Assembly: GCF_014066305.1 (NCBI RefSeq) | Contig: NW_023501050.1 | Location: 620,001 to 684,000, forward strand | Length of the DNA stretch: 64,000 nucleotides | From: Letharia columbiana | Taxonomy: Eukaryota > Ascomycota > Lecanoromycetes > Lecanorales > Parmeliaceae | Reading direction: 5' to 3' | Part shown: piece by piece, positions 44,235 to 55,996 of the stretch | Layout of the letters: every line of letters begins with the position of its first letter | Numbering within the stretch: the first letter of the stretch is position 1 | The notes under the pieces: generated by a model | Seen by the model: only the letters and a program-made list of their open reading frames with translations | Database searches by the model: none | Told to the model about the DNA's origin: nothing | Program-made: the position numbers and the translations under genes

Positions 44235-44979
44235 CTTAGCTGTGTCGAATAAGGAAGGAGATAAAATGAAATGTCTGCGATGGATCCAAGAAGCTCTAGC
44301 TTCGTAGATGCCCAAATGAACCTACGATGCTGTCAACGTCGCAAGGTAAGACGAGAGAGAGGATGAGTTTAAAGCGATGAAGTTGTAGTCTCAATGGCCG
44401 AGATGATAGAGAAGATGAGCGTGCTGAGGTCCCTTCAGCGAGTATTGAAGGAAGTCGTCACAGTTCCTGAAACAGTGTATTTGAGTGAGAATGACGGAGA
44501 ATGCGAAGCTGACCGGATAACATGAGGCCTTTCGGAAGTAACAGCCCGACGTCCTCGATAATGCAAGTAAATAGATGCCCTCGAAACGGATTGAAATTTA
44601 GTGAGAGTAACAGTCAACACTCAACGGTGAATATCGAAAGCTCTGCCAAGGGTTTGATTTACATCTACGAGATCGTGCACGACATGTTTGGCAAGTGACA
44701 GAGGTTTCTGCACCTCAGATCAGTCACTTTGGCTCCTATTACTTTTCCTTGAGCCAACCGCTGATGTAGATACTCGTAGTAACAGGCAAAAGAAAGATTG
44801 AAGGGTTTATGCTCCTCCCCCCGAGGGTCCATTGCCATCAGCCCTACCAATATACCGCGCTAGACCTTCCATCGCTTGGCACCTGTGGCACTTTCCGCAG
44901 TACGATCTCATGCCCAGAACCTCACTTACGCGACAAGTCAACTTCAGAGCTCGAACTCCATATCTCAAACAGTGACCAG
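44235..44979. promoter_or_regulatory. Divergent promoter region, Gfd2-like / ING
   Basis: Starts of the two genes face away across about 750 bp. An in-frame upstream ATG at 44809 would lengthen the ING protein by 57 residues that carry no domain, so I leave it as leader. Confidence 0.45.
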
Positions 44980-47343
44980 ATGGAGTTCATGATAGAGGAT
45001 ACCCCAGCGGATCCTGACGCTCAAGCTACAGTCACCGACTTCCTCGACTACACCGAATACCTGCCCTCGGACCTCGCTCGGTCACTGACTCTCATTCGCA
45101 AGCTTGACGATGTCTACGTTACAGCCGCCGACACAGTACATGAGCTTACGAAAGAGTATGGGTCACTACCAAGCATGCCTCCTAACAAGCGGCCGAGCTC
45201 TCATGATCTTCGACAGGACATATCCTACAATCTGGACCACGCAATCAGCTGCCGCGAGTCATCCTATGGCGAAGCATCACGTCTGTCTGAAATGGTGGAT
45301 CGTCACTATAATCGGTTGACCAGTATCATATCCAAATTACACGCATTGCCGAAACCTCCATCAAGAGATCCTACACCCGTGCCAAGATCTCCCCAAGCCA
45401 GCCGCAAGACTCCCCCTCCTCGTATCACTCTGCGTTTCGATGGCGCGAGAGCAGCAAAGGCTGCTGGTAGAACTCCGGAGAAAGCTCAGAAACGGATTCG
45501 AAGTCGAAAGGTTACAGTACCTGGTGAGGTGCTACCACCTCCAAACCCAGACTCTCCACTCCACTTTACCGACTCAGACTGGGAATCCGTACCTCCGTCG
45601 CCCATACCAATGCCTACGTCGCGTGTTGGAGGGTCTCGTAAACCAGGGCGAATCAGACCACCAAAGGCCCCCAAGGCGCCCAAGCTGAAACTTCCCAAGC
45701 AGCCTCGACCACCGAGACCGCCAGGCGCCATGGGGACGAATGTGCATAGCGCCGTTGCTGGGATTTCGACAAGCAATGCTCTATCATTACTGAGTCCTCC
45801 GCCAGCAGATGCCAAGCCTGGGAGCATACACGCACCATGGATGCGTCTTACTGAGTGGGAGATGGCGAAGCTGAGGAAGAGAATGAAGAAGAACGCTATC
45901 TGGACACCAAGCGAGACTATGATCAGGCGCGAACTGTCGCTTGCCGGTCGAGGTCCTGACAATTACAAAAGTACGAAATCGAAATGCGATGCTGCGGGCG
46001 AAGATTTTATTGATGATGACAATATTGCGAACGCTCCACGAGGGAAGGCACTAGTACCAGGCGAGATAAGTGCCGATTCTCTTGGGCTGGCGGACACAAA
46101 TTTGAGTAACAGGGGAATGGCGCTGAACATTGCCAAGAAGGAGAAGAGGGAGAAGATGGCCCGCGAACAAGCTGATATCCTGGCTTCAGAAGCTCAGAAG
46201 CTGGGTCATCGTCTGGATTCCCTCAAGAATATATTTGCTCCACCTCCCGAGAAACTGATCGAGGGCCCGACCCCTAGCACTAAAACGCTCAAGGCTAAGG
46301 AAGCCCCGAAGAAGAAGACGGCTTCAGAGGAAAAGCCGAAAGAAGTTACTAAGACTCCTGCAAAGAAGCGAAAACGAGAAGAGTCCCCCAAACCAGAGCC
46401 TCCTCCCAAGCAGTTGGATATTGTTACTTCACCTGTCAAACCGTCTTCAGGGACTGCGACTTCACCTATCAAATCTCCGAAGAAGCGTAAGACTGAACAA
46501 GCCCAACCGGAGCCTCTGAAGATCACGACCAATACAGTAACAACAACAGTACCCCTTGCAGCTCCAGCTCCTTCTCCGTCAAAACCATCACGACGGTCTA
46601 CGCCCGCGACACCCGCCACGCCTGTCATGGCAGCCCCTGAAAAGCCAACAGCCGCTACAACTCCCAGACCAACTGCAACCTCTACACGGCCTCGCCGCAT
46701 CTCTTTAACACTGAAAGGGCCTGCGGAACCTCCTCCAGAACCCGTCCTTGCTTCTTCATGCACTAGTAGCCGTGTACACTCCCGCCGCAGCTCTGCTGGC
46801 CCTCCTTCTGCTACCACCCCCCGCGACCATCTTCGCCGCAAGAGCACTACGCCAGCTCCACCACAGAGTCCAGCGGCGATTGTTACTGCTGCTGGTAGAC
46901 GAAGTAAGCGTCCCGCGCCTGGTCCGGTGATTGAAAGTCAAGAAGGTGGTGCTGCGGTCAGTGTAGGCAAGAGGCAGCATGCGCCGAAGAAGAAGGGCGG
47001 AGTGGCTGTATCCAATGCAAAAAGAGCGGCCGAAAATGCGAGCGCAAAGGAGAAAGAGAACGCGGTAAAGTTAGAGGATGAAGCGGCAGGTGAGGAGATC
47101 GATGCAGATGAAGCTAGGTACTGTTACTGCGAAGACGTAAGCTATGGGGAAATGGTTGCCTGTGAGAACGATAACGTAAGTCCATCTCTCTTGTGGCTTC
47201 CGAACCTCTTTGTGCATTTACTTACCTTCTGTAAGTGCGAACGCGAGTGGTTCCACTTCGAATGTGTAGGTTTGAAGGAACCTCCTGGAAGAAGGGTCAA
47301 GTGGTTCTGCCCTGATTGCAAGAAAATACTGGGCAAGAAATGA
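44980..47343 (+). CDS. ING-type PHD-finger chromatin protein
   Basis: ING proteins read H3K4me3 with a C-terminal PHD finger and anchor histone acetyltransferase or deacetylase complexes (NuA4, NuA3, Rpd3L). Exons 44980-47175 and 47236-47343 give 767 aa; the 60-bp intron is in phase and lacks a stop, so retention would insert 20 residues and break the finger. The N-terminal ING helix region reads [20 protein letters not shown] and continues to about residue 110. The PHD finger at the end is [20 protein letters not shown], then [12 protein letters not shown] and KWFCPDC, with the Cys4-His-Cys3 set complete and the methyl-lysine aromatic and Met residues. In between lies an unusually long basic, Pro/Ser/Lys-rich disordered segment with several KKRK-type signals. 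This makes it two to three times longer than yeast Yng1/Yng2/Pho23. Confidence 0.85.
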   Translation: MEFMIEDTPADPDAQATVTDFLDYTEYLPSDLARSLTLIRKLDDVYVTAADTVHELTKEYGSLPSMPPNKRPSSHDLRQDISYNLDHAISCRESSYGEASRLSEMVDRHYNRLTSIISKLHALPKPPSRDPTPVPRSPQASRKTPPPRITLRFDGARAAKAAGRTPEKAQKRIRSRKVTVPGEVLPPPNPDSPLHFTDSDWESVPPSPIPMPTSRVGGSRKPGRIRPPKAPKAPKLKLPKQPRPPRPPGAMGTNVHSAVAGISTSNALSLLSPPPADAKPGSIHAPWMRLTEWEMAKLRKRMKKNAIWTPSETMIRRELSLAGRGPDNYKSTKSKCDAAGEDFIDDDNIANAPRGKALVPGEISADSLGLADTNLSNRGMALNIAKKEKREKMAREQADILASEAQKLGHRLDSLKNIFAPPPEKLIEGPTPSTKTLKAKEAPKKKTASEEKPKEVTKTPAKKRKREESPKPEPPPKQLDIVTSPVKPSSGTATSPIKSPKKRKTEQAQPEPLKITTNTVTTTVPLAAPAPSPSKPSRRSTPATPATPVMAAPEKPTAATTPRPTATSTRPRRISLTLKGPAEPPPEPVLASSCTSSRVHSRRSSAGPPSATTPRDHLRRKSTTPAPPQSPAAIVTAAGRRSKRPAPGPVIESQEGGAAVSVGKRQHAPKKKGGVAVSNAKRAAENASAKEKENAVKLEDEAAGEEIDADEARYCYCEDVSYGEMVACENDNVSPSLLWLPNLFVHLLTFCKCEREWFHFECVGLKEPPGRRVKWFCPDCKKILGKK

Positions 47344-49077
47344 TCACATGGAGGCACTGAAGCTCCCGAGCCGGTCAAGTGTGGTAGATCTCAACAGGAA
47401 CTTTACAGGCACGACAAGGCAAGGTACTTCAGTGGAGGGCATTTCACTTCTTGTATGCATGATTTACGACGGCTACGGCCACAGAAGACTTCATACCCTG
47501 GGGGAAGTCGCTTCTTGCGGACACCGCTCATGAGGGCTGTCTGCTCGGACTATGTACGATAATGAGGATAGAGCTAGGATGTCGACTGAGAATCAATAAT
47601 TCAACAGTCATAATATTTTCTAGCGATACGCAAGGCTCTCGGCGTATCAAAAAGATAAGGTAGCTAGCTAGCTTAATGAAACTACCCTTTTTATCCCAAA
47701 TTATAACGCGCCTCACACCGGTTGCTAAGCTACTTTGTGTACTATGATATATGTCGAAGATGATGTTGACGTGCATGACTCGGAGTATTTCCATAGAAGT
47801 ATGAGGCTCAATTCTAACTCGACAAAGGTACTTTAGAGTGCGGGTCGGCAGAGCTACCATGGTCCTTTGCGCAATTCAATTGGATGCAGGGTCATCATCG
47901 ATGTGAGTCTGGACCTTGACACGTTTCAGATGCTAGAGTATCTGTGGTAATCGAGAGATGGAATCTCCGTCTTCCAACGAGACTACTCAGAGCTGAGATG
48001 ATTGTTTCCATGTAATCCCTATCATTGATTGGACCATCTTCAGGTCTTTAGTCAAGCCTCCACTTTTGATTTTGATCTTGCGATTGGTGAAAAAGCACTC
48101 GCAGGATAAAAAGAAATCATTGTCAGCGGAAATGAAATGAAATCTAGTGTCGTTTGGACTTGTCCTAGTTTCTGTTAAAGCCAGGAACGTGTGCCGACTA
48201 TAACATCGCGTTATGCCGTATTGCGTAAGGCGCGTGCACTATAGCGGCGGCAGTCGGAATCTAAATGATTAAACCCTTGTTGGCCGAGGGGGGCCAATCT
48301 CCACCCACAACCACCCTTTTCTTCTGCTCTGATTCCTCTCTTCTATCCACGCCTGCGCAACAAGGTGAATCCCCCGAGACACGCCCGAGCTGTTGTCGGC
48401 GGTGTCGTGGATGCAAGTGCTGTGAGGTGTGGATCAATCAGAGGACCAGGGGAGTTCGAACCAAAAGTCGCGAAATTCCACGGTCGCAGTTCAAGGGGGT
48501 GGAGCTCTCTTGCACAACAAACAGCAACAGCAAACATCACACTCATTACACATTCGATACTCGATACTCCATTCTCGGCGACTTTTTCTTGTCACCAGAA
48601 GCAGAATATCATAATAATGCAAATATAGAGGACAGGTGGGTGCCTCACGGACTGTGGCTATGGACAGCTAGCAGGATCAAATGGAGTACTGACTCCAAAC
48701 AGCTCAAACAGTCTTAATCCGTCGGTCTATGACTGGCAGCCATTCATTACAAGACCCATAATTCTTTACATCAATAACACCACCGACGAAGCTGATCTTC
48801 GACCGCAACAACGAGCGAAAAACGTCCGCGCAAAGACGTTGTCCCATCTTTACACAATTAAACACAAAGTCATTCAGAAACACTACGCCATCCATTCGCA
48901 TACATTCACTTGCCAGCTTCTTCCTCCAGCATAGCCTTTTACACTCGAACACCTATGCCTTTGGGGCAGAATTGGAATCGAACATTTAATCAACACAATC
49001 AGCCTACCGGTTGCTAATAACTACACTCATTCATCAAGCACATCTATATTTTACATCTATCGCGGACCAAAGGTCCA
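47344..49077. other. Long intergenic region, no gene supported
   Basis: About 1.7 kb. AT-rich near 47580-47760 with a GCTAGCTAGCT word. A 150-codon frame at 48265-48717 has clustered cysteines (CCRRCRGCKCC) but no start context, domain or conserved pattern that I trust. The last 150 bp are leader of the next gene. Confidence 0.4.
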
Positions 49078-51170
49078 ATGGAGCACCCGTCCAAGAGACG
49101 GAGAATCGAGCGGAATCTGGGAGGACCGGTCGAAGGTCTCAATCTCAACAATGGCAGAGAACGAGCGGTCAGTTTGGGTGGCTCAAGCAAGAACGAGAAG
49201 CCAATAATGCCCAAGCTTGTGCTCCCTCCGCACGGAGCGCCAGGACATCCTGCGCATGGGGATCAAGCCGTGGGTGCTTCTAGCCAAGGTGTTGACCGTC
49301 CTCACTACCCTCTGGAGTCTGCAGACACGAAGCCCACGAGGGTTCATGCCCGACAAATCGTGCAACCCTCCGAGCCCACAGTACCAAACACCAGCGAGGC
49401 GATGTCTTATCCGAGCGGTAATCCAACCTCAAATCCATACCCAGGTCAAGTGGTACCTCCAGCAGGTGTCGCTGCTGCAGATGCAAGAAACCAGGCACTC
49501 GAATCACAGCAGGCTCAAGCTCAGGCTGTTGCCGTGAAGCAATTGGATGCTATACCGCAGGCGCCAGCTCCTGCCCCAGCAACTCATGCAGCAGCCAGCG
49601 CCAGCTCAAATGCTATGAACGTCCCCAACTCTTCGTCACAGCAAATAGTCAAGGCACCTTCAACGCCTCCGCCATCCAATCCGTCGCCAACACCAGAGTC
49701 CTCTGCATCATATTTTTCCGCCTCACCTGCATCATCACCTAGTCCGAGTCCGCAACTTACATCAAGCCCTTCCGCTCCATCACCTACATTTACTCCGAAC
49801 AAACATGAATTCGCTACTAATCATAATGGTACTATGTCAGGTAAGCCGCTTTTCGATCCATCCCACTCTCTCTTATACTGATCGATTTTCTAGCTTCTAC
49901 CACAACATCCTCAAATCCGAGTAGGCTAAGTTCAGAGTCAGGGACCTTGTCTCCCTCTCTCTCCGCACTGCCGACGGTATCGCAGTCTTCATTAGCAAGC
50001 ATCTCTACTATGATGACTTTCATCTCTGATGCAACGAATCCTAGTGCATCCCTCCAGACCCAAGCCTCTGGCACAAGCTCTGAACAAACAACATTCACAC
50101 CTGCTACACTCGCTACATCAGGATCTGCACCAGCATCGTCACAGCTCTCGAGCCAAGCATCATTAGCATCCGTAATGTCCAGCGCCAGTGCCGCAGGTGC
50201 TGGAGGAAGTGGCAATTCGGGCAACACAGCCCCGACTCCTTCACCTTCATCAAGCTCAAATGGCGGCGCGGGCGGCAATGGTGCACCACCTACACAGGAC
50301 CTCGTCGGTGGTATCGTCGGTGGCGTCGCAGGCCTGGCCATGATCTTCGTTATACTTCTCCTGTTGTTCCGTTGGCGACGAGGCAGGCTTGGCAATCGGA
50401 GAACTATATCTCCGCCTGTCCCTCAGACCATAGGCCACGGAGGTGTGCCGGAATCCGGTAATATGACCCAACGATCCAGCACCGCTCCTATAGCCGCCGC
50501 TGGCTTCTTTCGAAGTCTAAGACCTGCTTCATCTCAAACAGCGACCACTGCCGACACCGTTCCTAGCGAACGAGGCTTCCAGAAGATCTCTGGAAGAAAG
50601 CTCCCATCTGTACTGGCGTCTGGTGGTGATGGCTGGGGTGACCCTCCTGCTGCCGGTCCTAGTGCTGGACCTACTGGAGCCGCAGCTGGGCTAGGTATGG
50701 CTGCAGGCGTTGCTAAAGGCCGAAGCCCTTTCGATGATCCCCCGCCTGGTCAGCGACCTTCTCCATCCCATTCACTATCAGGTTCATCCTTTTACCGTGA
50801 CTCCCACGGTTTCTACGGCGGTGTCGTGCCAGAAGAACAGACCGAAGCATCCAGCTCTCCTGGATCTTCATCGTCACCAACGTATTTTGCACCTCTAGGG
50901 GCTGCCGCCGGTCGTTCGAATGTCCCACTAGGTCATGGAAGCCCGAGCCGTCGGGATGAAGCAGCACAGATGCGACCCGGTCCTGCTCGTACGCCTGTCA
51001 TAAACCAGCCCGGCTTTGGCTCAATCCGTGGCGGTGCACCTCCAAGGCCTGTTCGCGCTACACCGCCACCAGCTGGACTCGTTCCTGTTCGAGATGGTCT
51101 TGGCCGGAGTCATCCTAGCCAAGATGGCTCTCGCGGGTCTAGATTCAGAGAGGACACCACACCACCTTGA
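49078..51170 (+). CDS. Ser/Thr-rich single-pass membrane protein
   Basis: Exons 49078-49840 and 49894-51170 (GTAAGC donor, TTCTAG acceptor) give 679 aa. It starts with a basic cluster (MEHPSKRRRIER) and no signal peptide. A very long Ser/Thr/Pro/Ala-rich region is expected to be O-glycosylated if extracellular. One membrane segment lies after a Gly/Asn-rich neck: DLVGGIVGGVAGLAMIFVILLLLF, followed by the stop-transfer RWRRGR. The cytosolic tail is Pro/Ser/Gly-rich with FDDPPPGQ and GFGSIRGG motifs. The architecture (Ser/Thr-rich stalk, glycine-rich TM start, basic stop) is that of fungal wall-stress sensor-like and mid2-like proteins, but there is no WSC or other cysteine head domain and no signal sequence, so topology is by inference from the TM. 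Function unknown. Confidence 0.75.
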
Positions 51171-51979
51171 GTTATGACCCCCAATTTCTCAAACATCAAC
51201 TTCACTTCTACTGTCAATATTTAACGATAGTCGTGGTTTTGGTTCATCGCCTCTAACCGCGCTTTCTTGTGTAATTAATCGACTAGCAACGGAGGAACTT
51301 TCAACGATTCCGCCACCACCAACGACCTATCACCGGCCGCTGTAACAATATTATCGAGGCTCTGGAGAGTCTTACGCCACGTCTTTTCCTATACGGTTGA
51401 TCATAATGAATGGGGGTGAATGTGGGTAATGTACCAATCGGTCGATCCGTCCGTCAGCCTTCTTGTCACCTCATCACCCGGTACCCTTCAGCTAGAGAGT
51501 ATCTTGAACAGATACATCGTGGACAGCAAGAGCTATCCATCTTGTGCGATCTCACCGCGCTTCAGCAGGCCTGCCTCATCCTGCAAGTCGCAGGGCATCA
51601 CTGTCGAATTAAGTCTTTTTTACGATGAGAAGGGGACGCTGCCAGTATTGGGGCTGGATAATTTGCGTGGAGTGGGTTCTTGTGATAGAAATGTGTAACA
51701 ATGAGGAGATCCTATGTCGCGTTGTCCCGAACGGGGGAGTGTTGTGGGACGGAACAGGCCATGAGGGCCAGCTTTTGTCAGTGCTAGATACCATGCTGCG
51801 AGTGTTATAAGGAATTCAATCTGTCAATCATCTTCATGTGCCTTCCAAGATACTGAAATTTCTTTCGGGTGACTTCCCCTCTACTCCGTCCTCGTAAATT
51901 TCCCTCCGCTACCCGGCACAACCCCAATCTTGATATTTACCTTCGTCCCAACCAGGTGCTGTCACAGCACGAAGCGATC
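51171..51979. other. Intergenic and leader region
   Basis: No gene supported. In-frame codons upstream of 51980 begin only with GTG and are taken as leader of the hydrolase gene. Confidence 0.45.
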
Positions 51980-54256
51980 ATGGGTTACAAACATGATCAA
52001 ACTCTATTCTCAGAGACTCACCGGCCTCCATCTGTAAACGAGCATCTAGAGGAGCAACCACCTCCCTCCCAGCGCCGCCCACCCCCTCCTCTACCACCCC
52101 GCGTTACCCCCGACTCACTTCCAGACCACCCCGCAGACGCCCCTCCTCCCTACACTGAGACTGCACCAATCTATCACTCCCAACCGTTGACCAGTTCCTG
52201 GACCGCACAAGACCCTCGCTCTTCGTCTACCCAATCGCTCGTACCCCACAACGATTCTCACACCGATGGAGATGGAAATAGGACAGATGGAAAAAGAACG
52301 CTGTTACTGGTGTACATACACGGTTTCATGGGAAACGAAACCAGTTTCCAGAGTTTTCCGGCTCACGTGCATAACCTGGTTACGGTCAAGCTGGAGGGAA
52401 GCCATGTGGTGCACACAAAGATTTATCCAAAGTATAAGAGTAGGAAGGCGATTGAATACGCGAGGGATGCGTTTGGAGAATGGCTAAGCCCGCATGAGGG
52501 GCGGGATACGGATGTCGTGCTGCTAGGGCATAGTATGGGAGGATTGCTATCTGCGGAGGTGGCTTTACTGGAAGGACATCGAGTCTTAGGGACGATCAAT
52601 TTTGATACTCCGTTTCTGGGAATGCATCCGGGTGTCATAGCTAGTGGGCTTGGAAGTCTGTTCAGACCAGCGCCAGATTCTCCTGCCCCAAAATCTGCAG
52701 AGACCAGTGCTGGAAGCCAGGACGTCACTCGAACGTCGACCAATGAAGCCATACAGTCTTCTGCGTCGTCTTCTTACTTTGGTTCAGAGGCTACTGTATC
52801 TACGTTGATACCAACGGAGTCAGGTTCCAATACCTCAATACCACTATCCGCTGCTTCTGATCTGCCGACCAAAGATCCAAACTTCGACCCTCCTTTTGTC
52901 AATGATGTGCGGTTACCGCAGCGTACTGGTTGGAGCAATGCCTGGCATTTCCTCAACAAACATTCTGACGATTTGCGTAAAGCCACACAGTCGTATGTGA
53001 AGTCTCATCTTGAATTCGGCGGAGCTATGGCGGATTATAATGGTTTAAAGAATCGGTATGGCAAGATCAGGGACCTCGAGGATGTTAAACCACCGCAGAG
53101 AACAAGATTTGTAAATTACTACACTGCAAGTACGGGGCGGCCGAAGAAGCCAAAGGAGCCATCGCCTCTTGCATCTCAGACTCAAACTGGTCAACTGGAT
53201 GGAGAATCATCACGCATGGCACTGCAGATACACGAGACAAGCCTCGACACTCTCGACGGTCATTCGCCAGACATGAGTCCTAGGATTTCCATCGAGAAAC
53301 CGAACGACGAAGAAATAGCCGAAGAAGACACTCAAGACCATGACAAAGCCTTCCTCACTGCTAGCGAAGGCATCAGCGACGATGAAGGCGCAATGTCTGA
53401 CGTTAGCCAAGCAATGGACCACTTGCACCCGGCTCCTGTTACAAGTGATGAGCGGGAAGAAGAACTCGACGACCATGATAAGCTTGCAGCGCTCAAGCCT
53501 AGCAATTCCGATGCCAACTCACACCCCAGCCCTTCGAAGGCCCCGTACATCGCATCGACAAACCCGCCGCCCTTGAGAGCCGCACCATCTCTCCCTCCGG
53601 TTCCCATTGCCCCCGAAGAACCTGCCCTCTTCGACCCCACTCTCTACCCCGACAAGGATACACGCAAACTCGCGGAAAAGGAACATTCTCGCCAAGTCAA
53701 AGCTTATAAGCAAGCAGTCAGAGATCGCGACAAGGGGATCGCTGATAGACGGAAGCTCGTCGAGAAAAAGGAAAAGAATGCAGCTAAGGAGAGAGAGAAG
53801 GTTGAGAAAGCAGAAGAAAAGGACAGGATCAAAGCCGAGCAGCGTGGGATGGAGAAAGGAGAGCGGGAGAGAGCAAAAGTTGAAAGGGAAGAGCAAATGA
53901 AGAGCGAAAAGGAACGATTGAAGGCCGAAAAGCAAAGAGCTAAGGTGGAGAGCGATAAGCTCAGGAATGCTTCTTTGCGCGAGACAAAATCGATGGCCGA
54001 TTCCGATGCAGACGGTGCTGATGCTGATACTGAGCCCAAAGAACAGAAAGCAAAGCGAGACAAGAAATTCTGCATGCTACCGTCGAAGGAGAATGGGCAG
54101 ATTGATCCTTGCTGGGTAAGGGTCTTTATGCCAGGCGTTGATGAGGTGGGAGCTCATTGCGGGCTCTTCTTGGTGGATGGGGAGAGGTACCAGTGGTTCG
54201 TGAATGATGTAGCGGAGAGGATTAAGGAGTGGGTCAAGGAGGGAGCGAGAGGTTGA
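51980..54256 (+). CDS. Alpha/beta hydrolase (DUF676/lipase-like) with coiled-coil tail
   Basis: Intronless, 758 aa. After a Pro-rich leader the hydrolase core starts with LLLVYIHGFMGNETSF (oxyanion HGF at 114-116) and holds the nucleophile elbow GHSMGG (183-188, Ser185), then NFDTPFLGMHP. Lipases and esterases with this HGF/GHSMGG arrangement act on membrane lipids or acyl proteins; the substrate here is unknown. A long Ser-rich insertion follows (about 225-300), then the WHFLNKHSDDLRKATQSYVKSHLEFGG block that I associate with the fungal family, acidic linkers, and a charged Lys/Glu/Arg coiled coil of about 90 residues (560-650). The final 65 residues (KFCMLPSKENGQ, DPCWVRVFMPGVDEVGAHCGLF) look folded and conserved. 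No signal peptide or TM: probably cytosolic or peripheral. Confidence 0.82.
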   Translation: MGYKHDQTLFSETHRPPSVNEHLEEQPPPSQRRPPPPLPPRVTPDSLPDHPADAPPPYTETAPIYHSQPLTSSWTAQDPRSSSTQSLVPHNDSHTDGDGNRTDGKRTLLLVYIHGFMGNETSFQSFPAHVHNLVTVKLEGSHVVHTKIYPKYKSRKAIEYARDAFGEWLSPHEGRDTDVVLLGHSMGGLLSAEVALLEGHRVLGTINFDTPFLGMHPGVIASGLGSLFRPAPDSPAPKSAETSAGSQDVTRTSTNEAIQSSASSSYFGSEATVSTLIPTESGSNTSIPLSAASDLPTKDPNFDPPFVNDVRLPQRTGWSNAWHFLNKHSDDLRKATQSYVKSHLEFGGAMADYNGLKNRYGKIRDLEDVKPPQRTRFVNYYTASTGRPKKPKEPSPLASQTQTGQLDGESSRMALQIHETSLDTLDGHSPDMSPRISIEKPNDEEIAEEDTQDHDKAFLTASEGISDDEGAMSDVSQAMDHLHPAPVTSDEREEELDDHDKLAALKPSNSDANSHPSPSKAPYIASTNPPPLRAAPSLPPVPIAPEEPALFDPTLYPDKDTRKLAEKEHSRQVKAYKQAVRDRDKGIADRRKLVEKKEKNAAKEREKVEKAEEKDRIKAEQRGMEKGERERAKVEREEQMKSEKERLKAEKQRAKVESDKLRNASLRETKSMADSDADGADADTEPKEQKAKRDKKFCMLPSKENGQIDPCWVRVFMPGVDEVGAHCGLFLVDGERYQWFVNDVAERIKEWVKEGARG

Positions 54257-54790
54257 GGAAAGCGGTGGATGGAAGGATTGAGACGGAGAACGTAGACGGA
54301 AGGCTTTTGGTTCAGTTTTTTACTATTTTAGACGATACCCATACATATGCCTGTGAACGGAGAGCTGGACGTATGAGCAGCTATATCTTTGACGTCGTCT
54401 TTGGGTATCGACATTCAAATACGTGCCATTCATCAGTCATCAGTCCATTGGGGGTGAGCGTTCAATAACCGTAATAACGGCTCCTCGTTGGTACGACTCT
54501 TGTCGGCCAGTATTTTTAAGGAGTTGTAGTTTGCCCACCGTACGACTTAGGTACCTAGTTTAGCACAGAATCGACCTTTGCGCCTTTTTTATTGAACTTA
54601 TAAACGGTACCTGCATGATCGGATCGTAAGCCTAATACTTTGCCGCTCTAGCCGATATTCTATGGATATGTCATTCTTCCTCAACGGTTTTTCTAAACTT
54701 GAAACAACTCACCTTCACATTCGTCGAATACTAGATACTGACAGCGAAGCATCTGCCCGGATATACAACGCCCATTTCAACAAAACTACA
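54257..54790. other. Intergenic and promoter region
   Basis: No gene supported. An in-frame ATG at 54668 would extend the next protein by 41 residues without family support; the ATG at 54791 matches the usual start. Confidence 0.45.
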
Positions 54791-55763
54791 ATGGAGAAGC
54801 CGTCGGTGGAACAAATCAAGCAAATTGTCCGCAATCTTACCGAGAGCGATGACCCAGTCGTACACAAAGCTACCGTAGAAAAATAGTATGTCCTTCGAAA
54901 CCACGACCGCGCTCTCACATCATGTCACCTTTCTTTTTTGAAAGTACTCAGAATAATAGATGACCCTTTCATACTATTGCAAGACAACGTAGTAACAAAA
55001 AAACCCCCAAAAGAAAACCCAGCATGGATTCTTCTCTCTTTTCTCCCTCTCTCTCTCTCGCTCCTTCGATCCAGCGTTCCCATCCTGACCCCACCCACCA
55101 GCTTCACCCAAAACGCCGCCTTCACGCACCCCATCGTCGACGTCAAACCCGCCCCCCACAGCATCGACACCCTCAAGCAAGTCTACGCCGTTTACAAAGT
55201 CCTGACGCGAAAGATCGAGATCCACTTCACGCGTACGTAAAAAAAACCCCCCCTCTCTCTCCCTCCCCTACAGGTATCCCATTTTCCCTCTCCCCCGAGA
55301 ACCCTTCATTGACGGTCGCACGTGAACGACAAACCAGACGTCACCATCGACGCCGACAACACCCGCGCGGTGATCGAACTGGAGGAAGATTTGAACTTCG
55401 TCCTCCTCCCCTTCGGCTTCGCGCGGATCCGGGGGGTCAAGTTCATGACGGTGCTCGATCTCGTGCGGAGTCAACGGGACGATAGATACTATATCAGTAG
55501 ACAGTGGGGTACTACACCATCCCTTTTCCGTTCCCCCGTTCCCCTTCCCGGCCCCTTTCCCCCTTCTTCATGACGCCTCGGGCATCGTGACGGACGGCTC
55601 GGTGCAGACTGCTGACGGCGGCATAGATATCATACCCGTAGACGCCGCCATCAGGAGCTTCCCTTTCGGCTTCGTGTACGGCTGGTGGCGGGGTGTCTGC
55701 ACGCTTACGGGGTCGGTGGTGGGGTCGGGGTTGCAGATGTCGGGGCTGTGGGCGACGGCTTAG
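54791..55763 (+). CDS. NTF2-like (SnoaL-like) protein, fungal family
   Basis: The family is a fungal NTF2-like fold protein, often with a C-terminal membrane segment, of unknown role. Exons 54791-54885, 55102-55232 and from 55338 are clear: MEKPSVEQIKQIVRNLTESDDPVVHKATVEKY joins FTQNAAFTHPIVDVKPAP and TLKQVYAVYKVLTRKIEIHF, then VTIDADNTRAVIELEEDLNFVLLPF and DDRYYISRQ. The end is uncertain. A last exon with SFPFGFVYGWWRGVCTLTG and stop at 55761-55763 fits; a junction 55503/55655 keeps frame and gives 166 aa, but alternatives that include DGGIDIIPVDAAI exist. The first intron is long (216 bp) and includes a CT-rich microsatellite (about 55030-55070). Confidence 0.6.
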
Positions 55764-55996
55764 ATAGGGTGAGCGCATGCTGAGAAGAGTGTGTAGGGGA
55801 TCAGACATATTGTCCCAGAAGGAGGCGGTGGTGGGGGTGTCATGTTGGGAGATTGTGAAACTTCCGGCTTCGGAATGGACGTGTGGTGTGTGGATCGAAG
55901 ACCTTGCCGGGGCTGTCTTTGCATTTTCATCAAAGCATTGTCGGCTTGGTGTAATAGAAGGGGTGGATATCACGAGACATAGACTACAAACCAGCA

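Noticed and set aside
46206..46847. 213-codon Gly/Val-rich minus frame
   Set aside because: Antisense shadow of the Pro/Thr/Lys-rich linker of the ING protein, with no independent support.
48265..48717. 150-codon frame with a Cys-rich stretch
   Set aside because: The CCRRCRGCKCC cluster looked like a metal-binding motif, but it sits in a gene-poor region with no conserved continuation or splice support.
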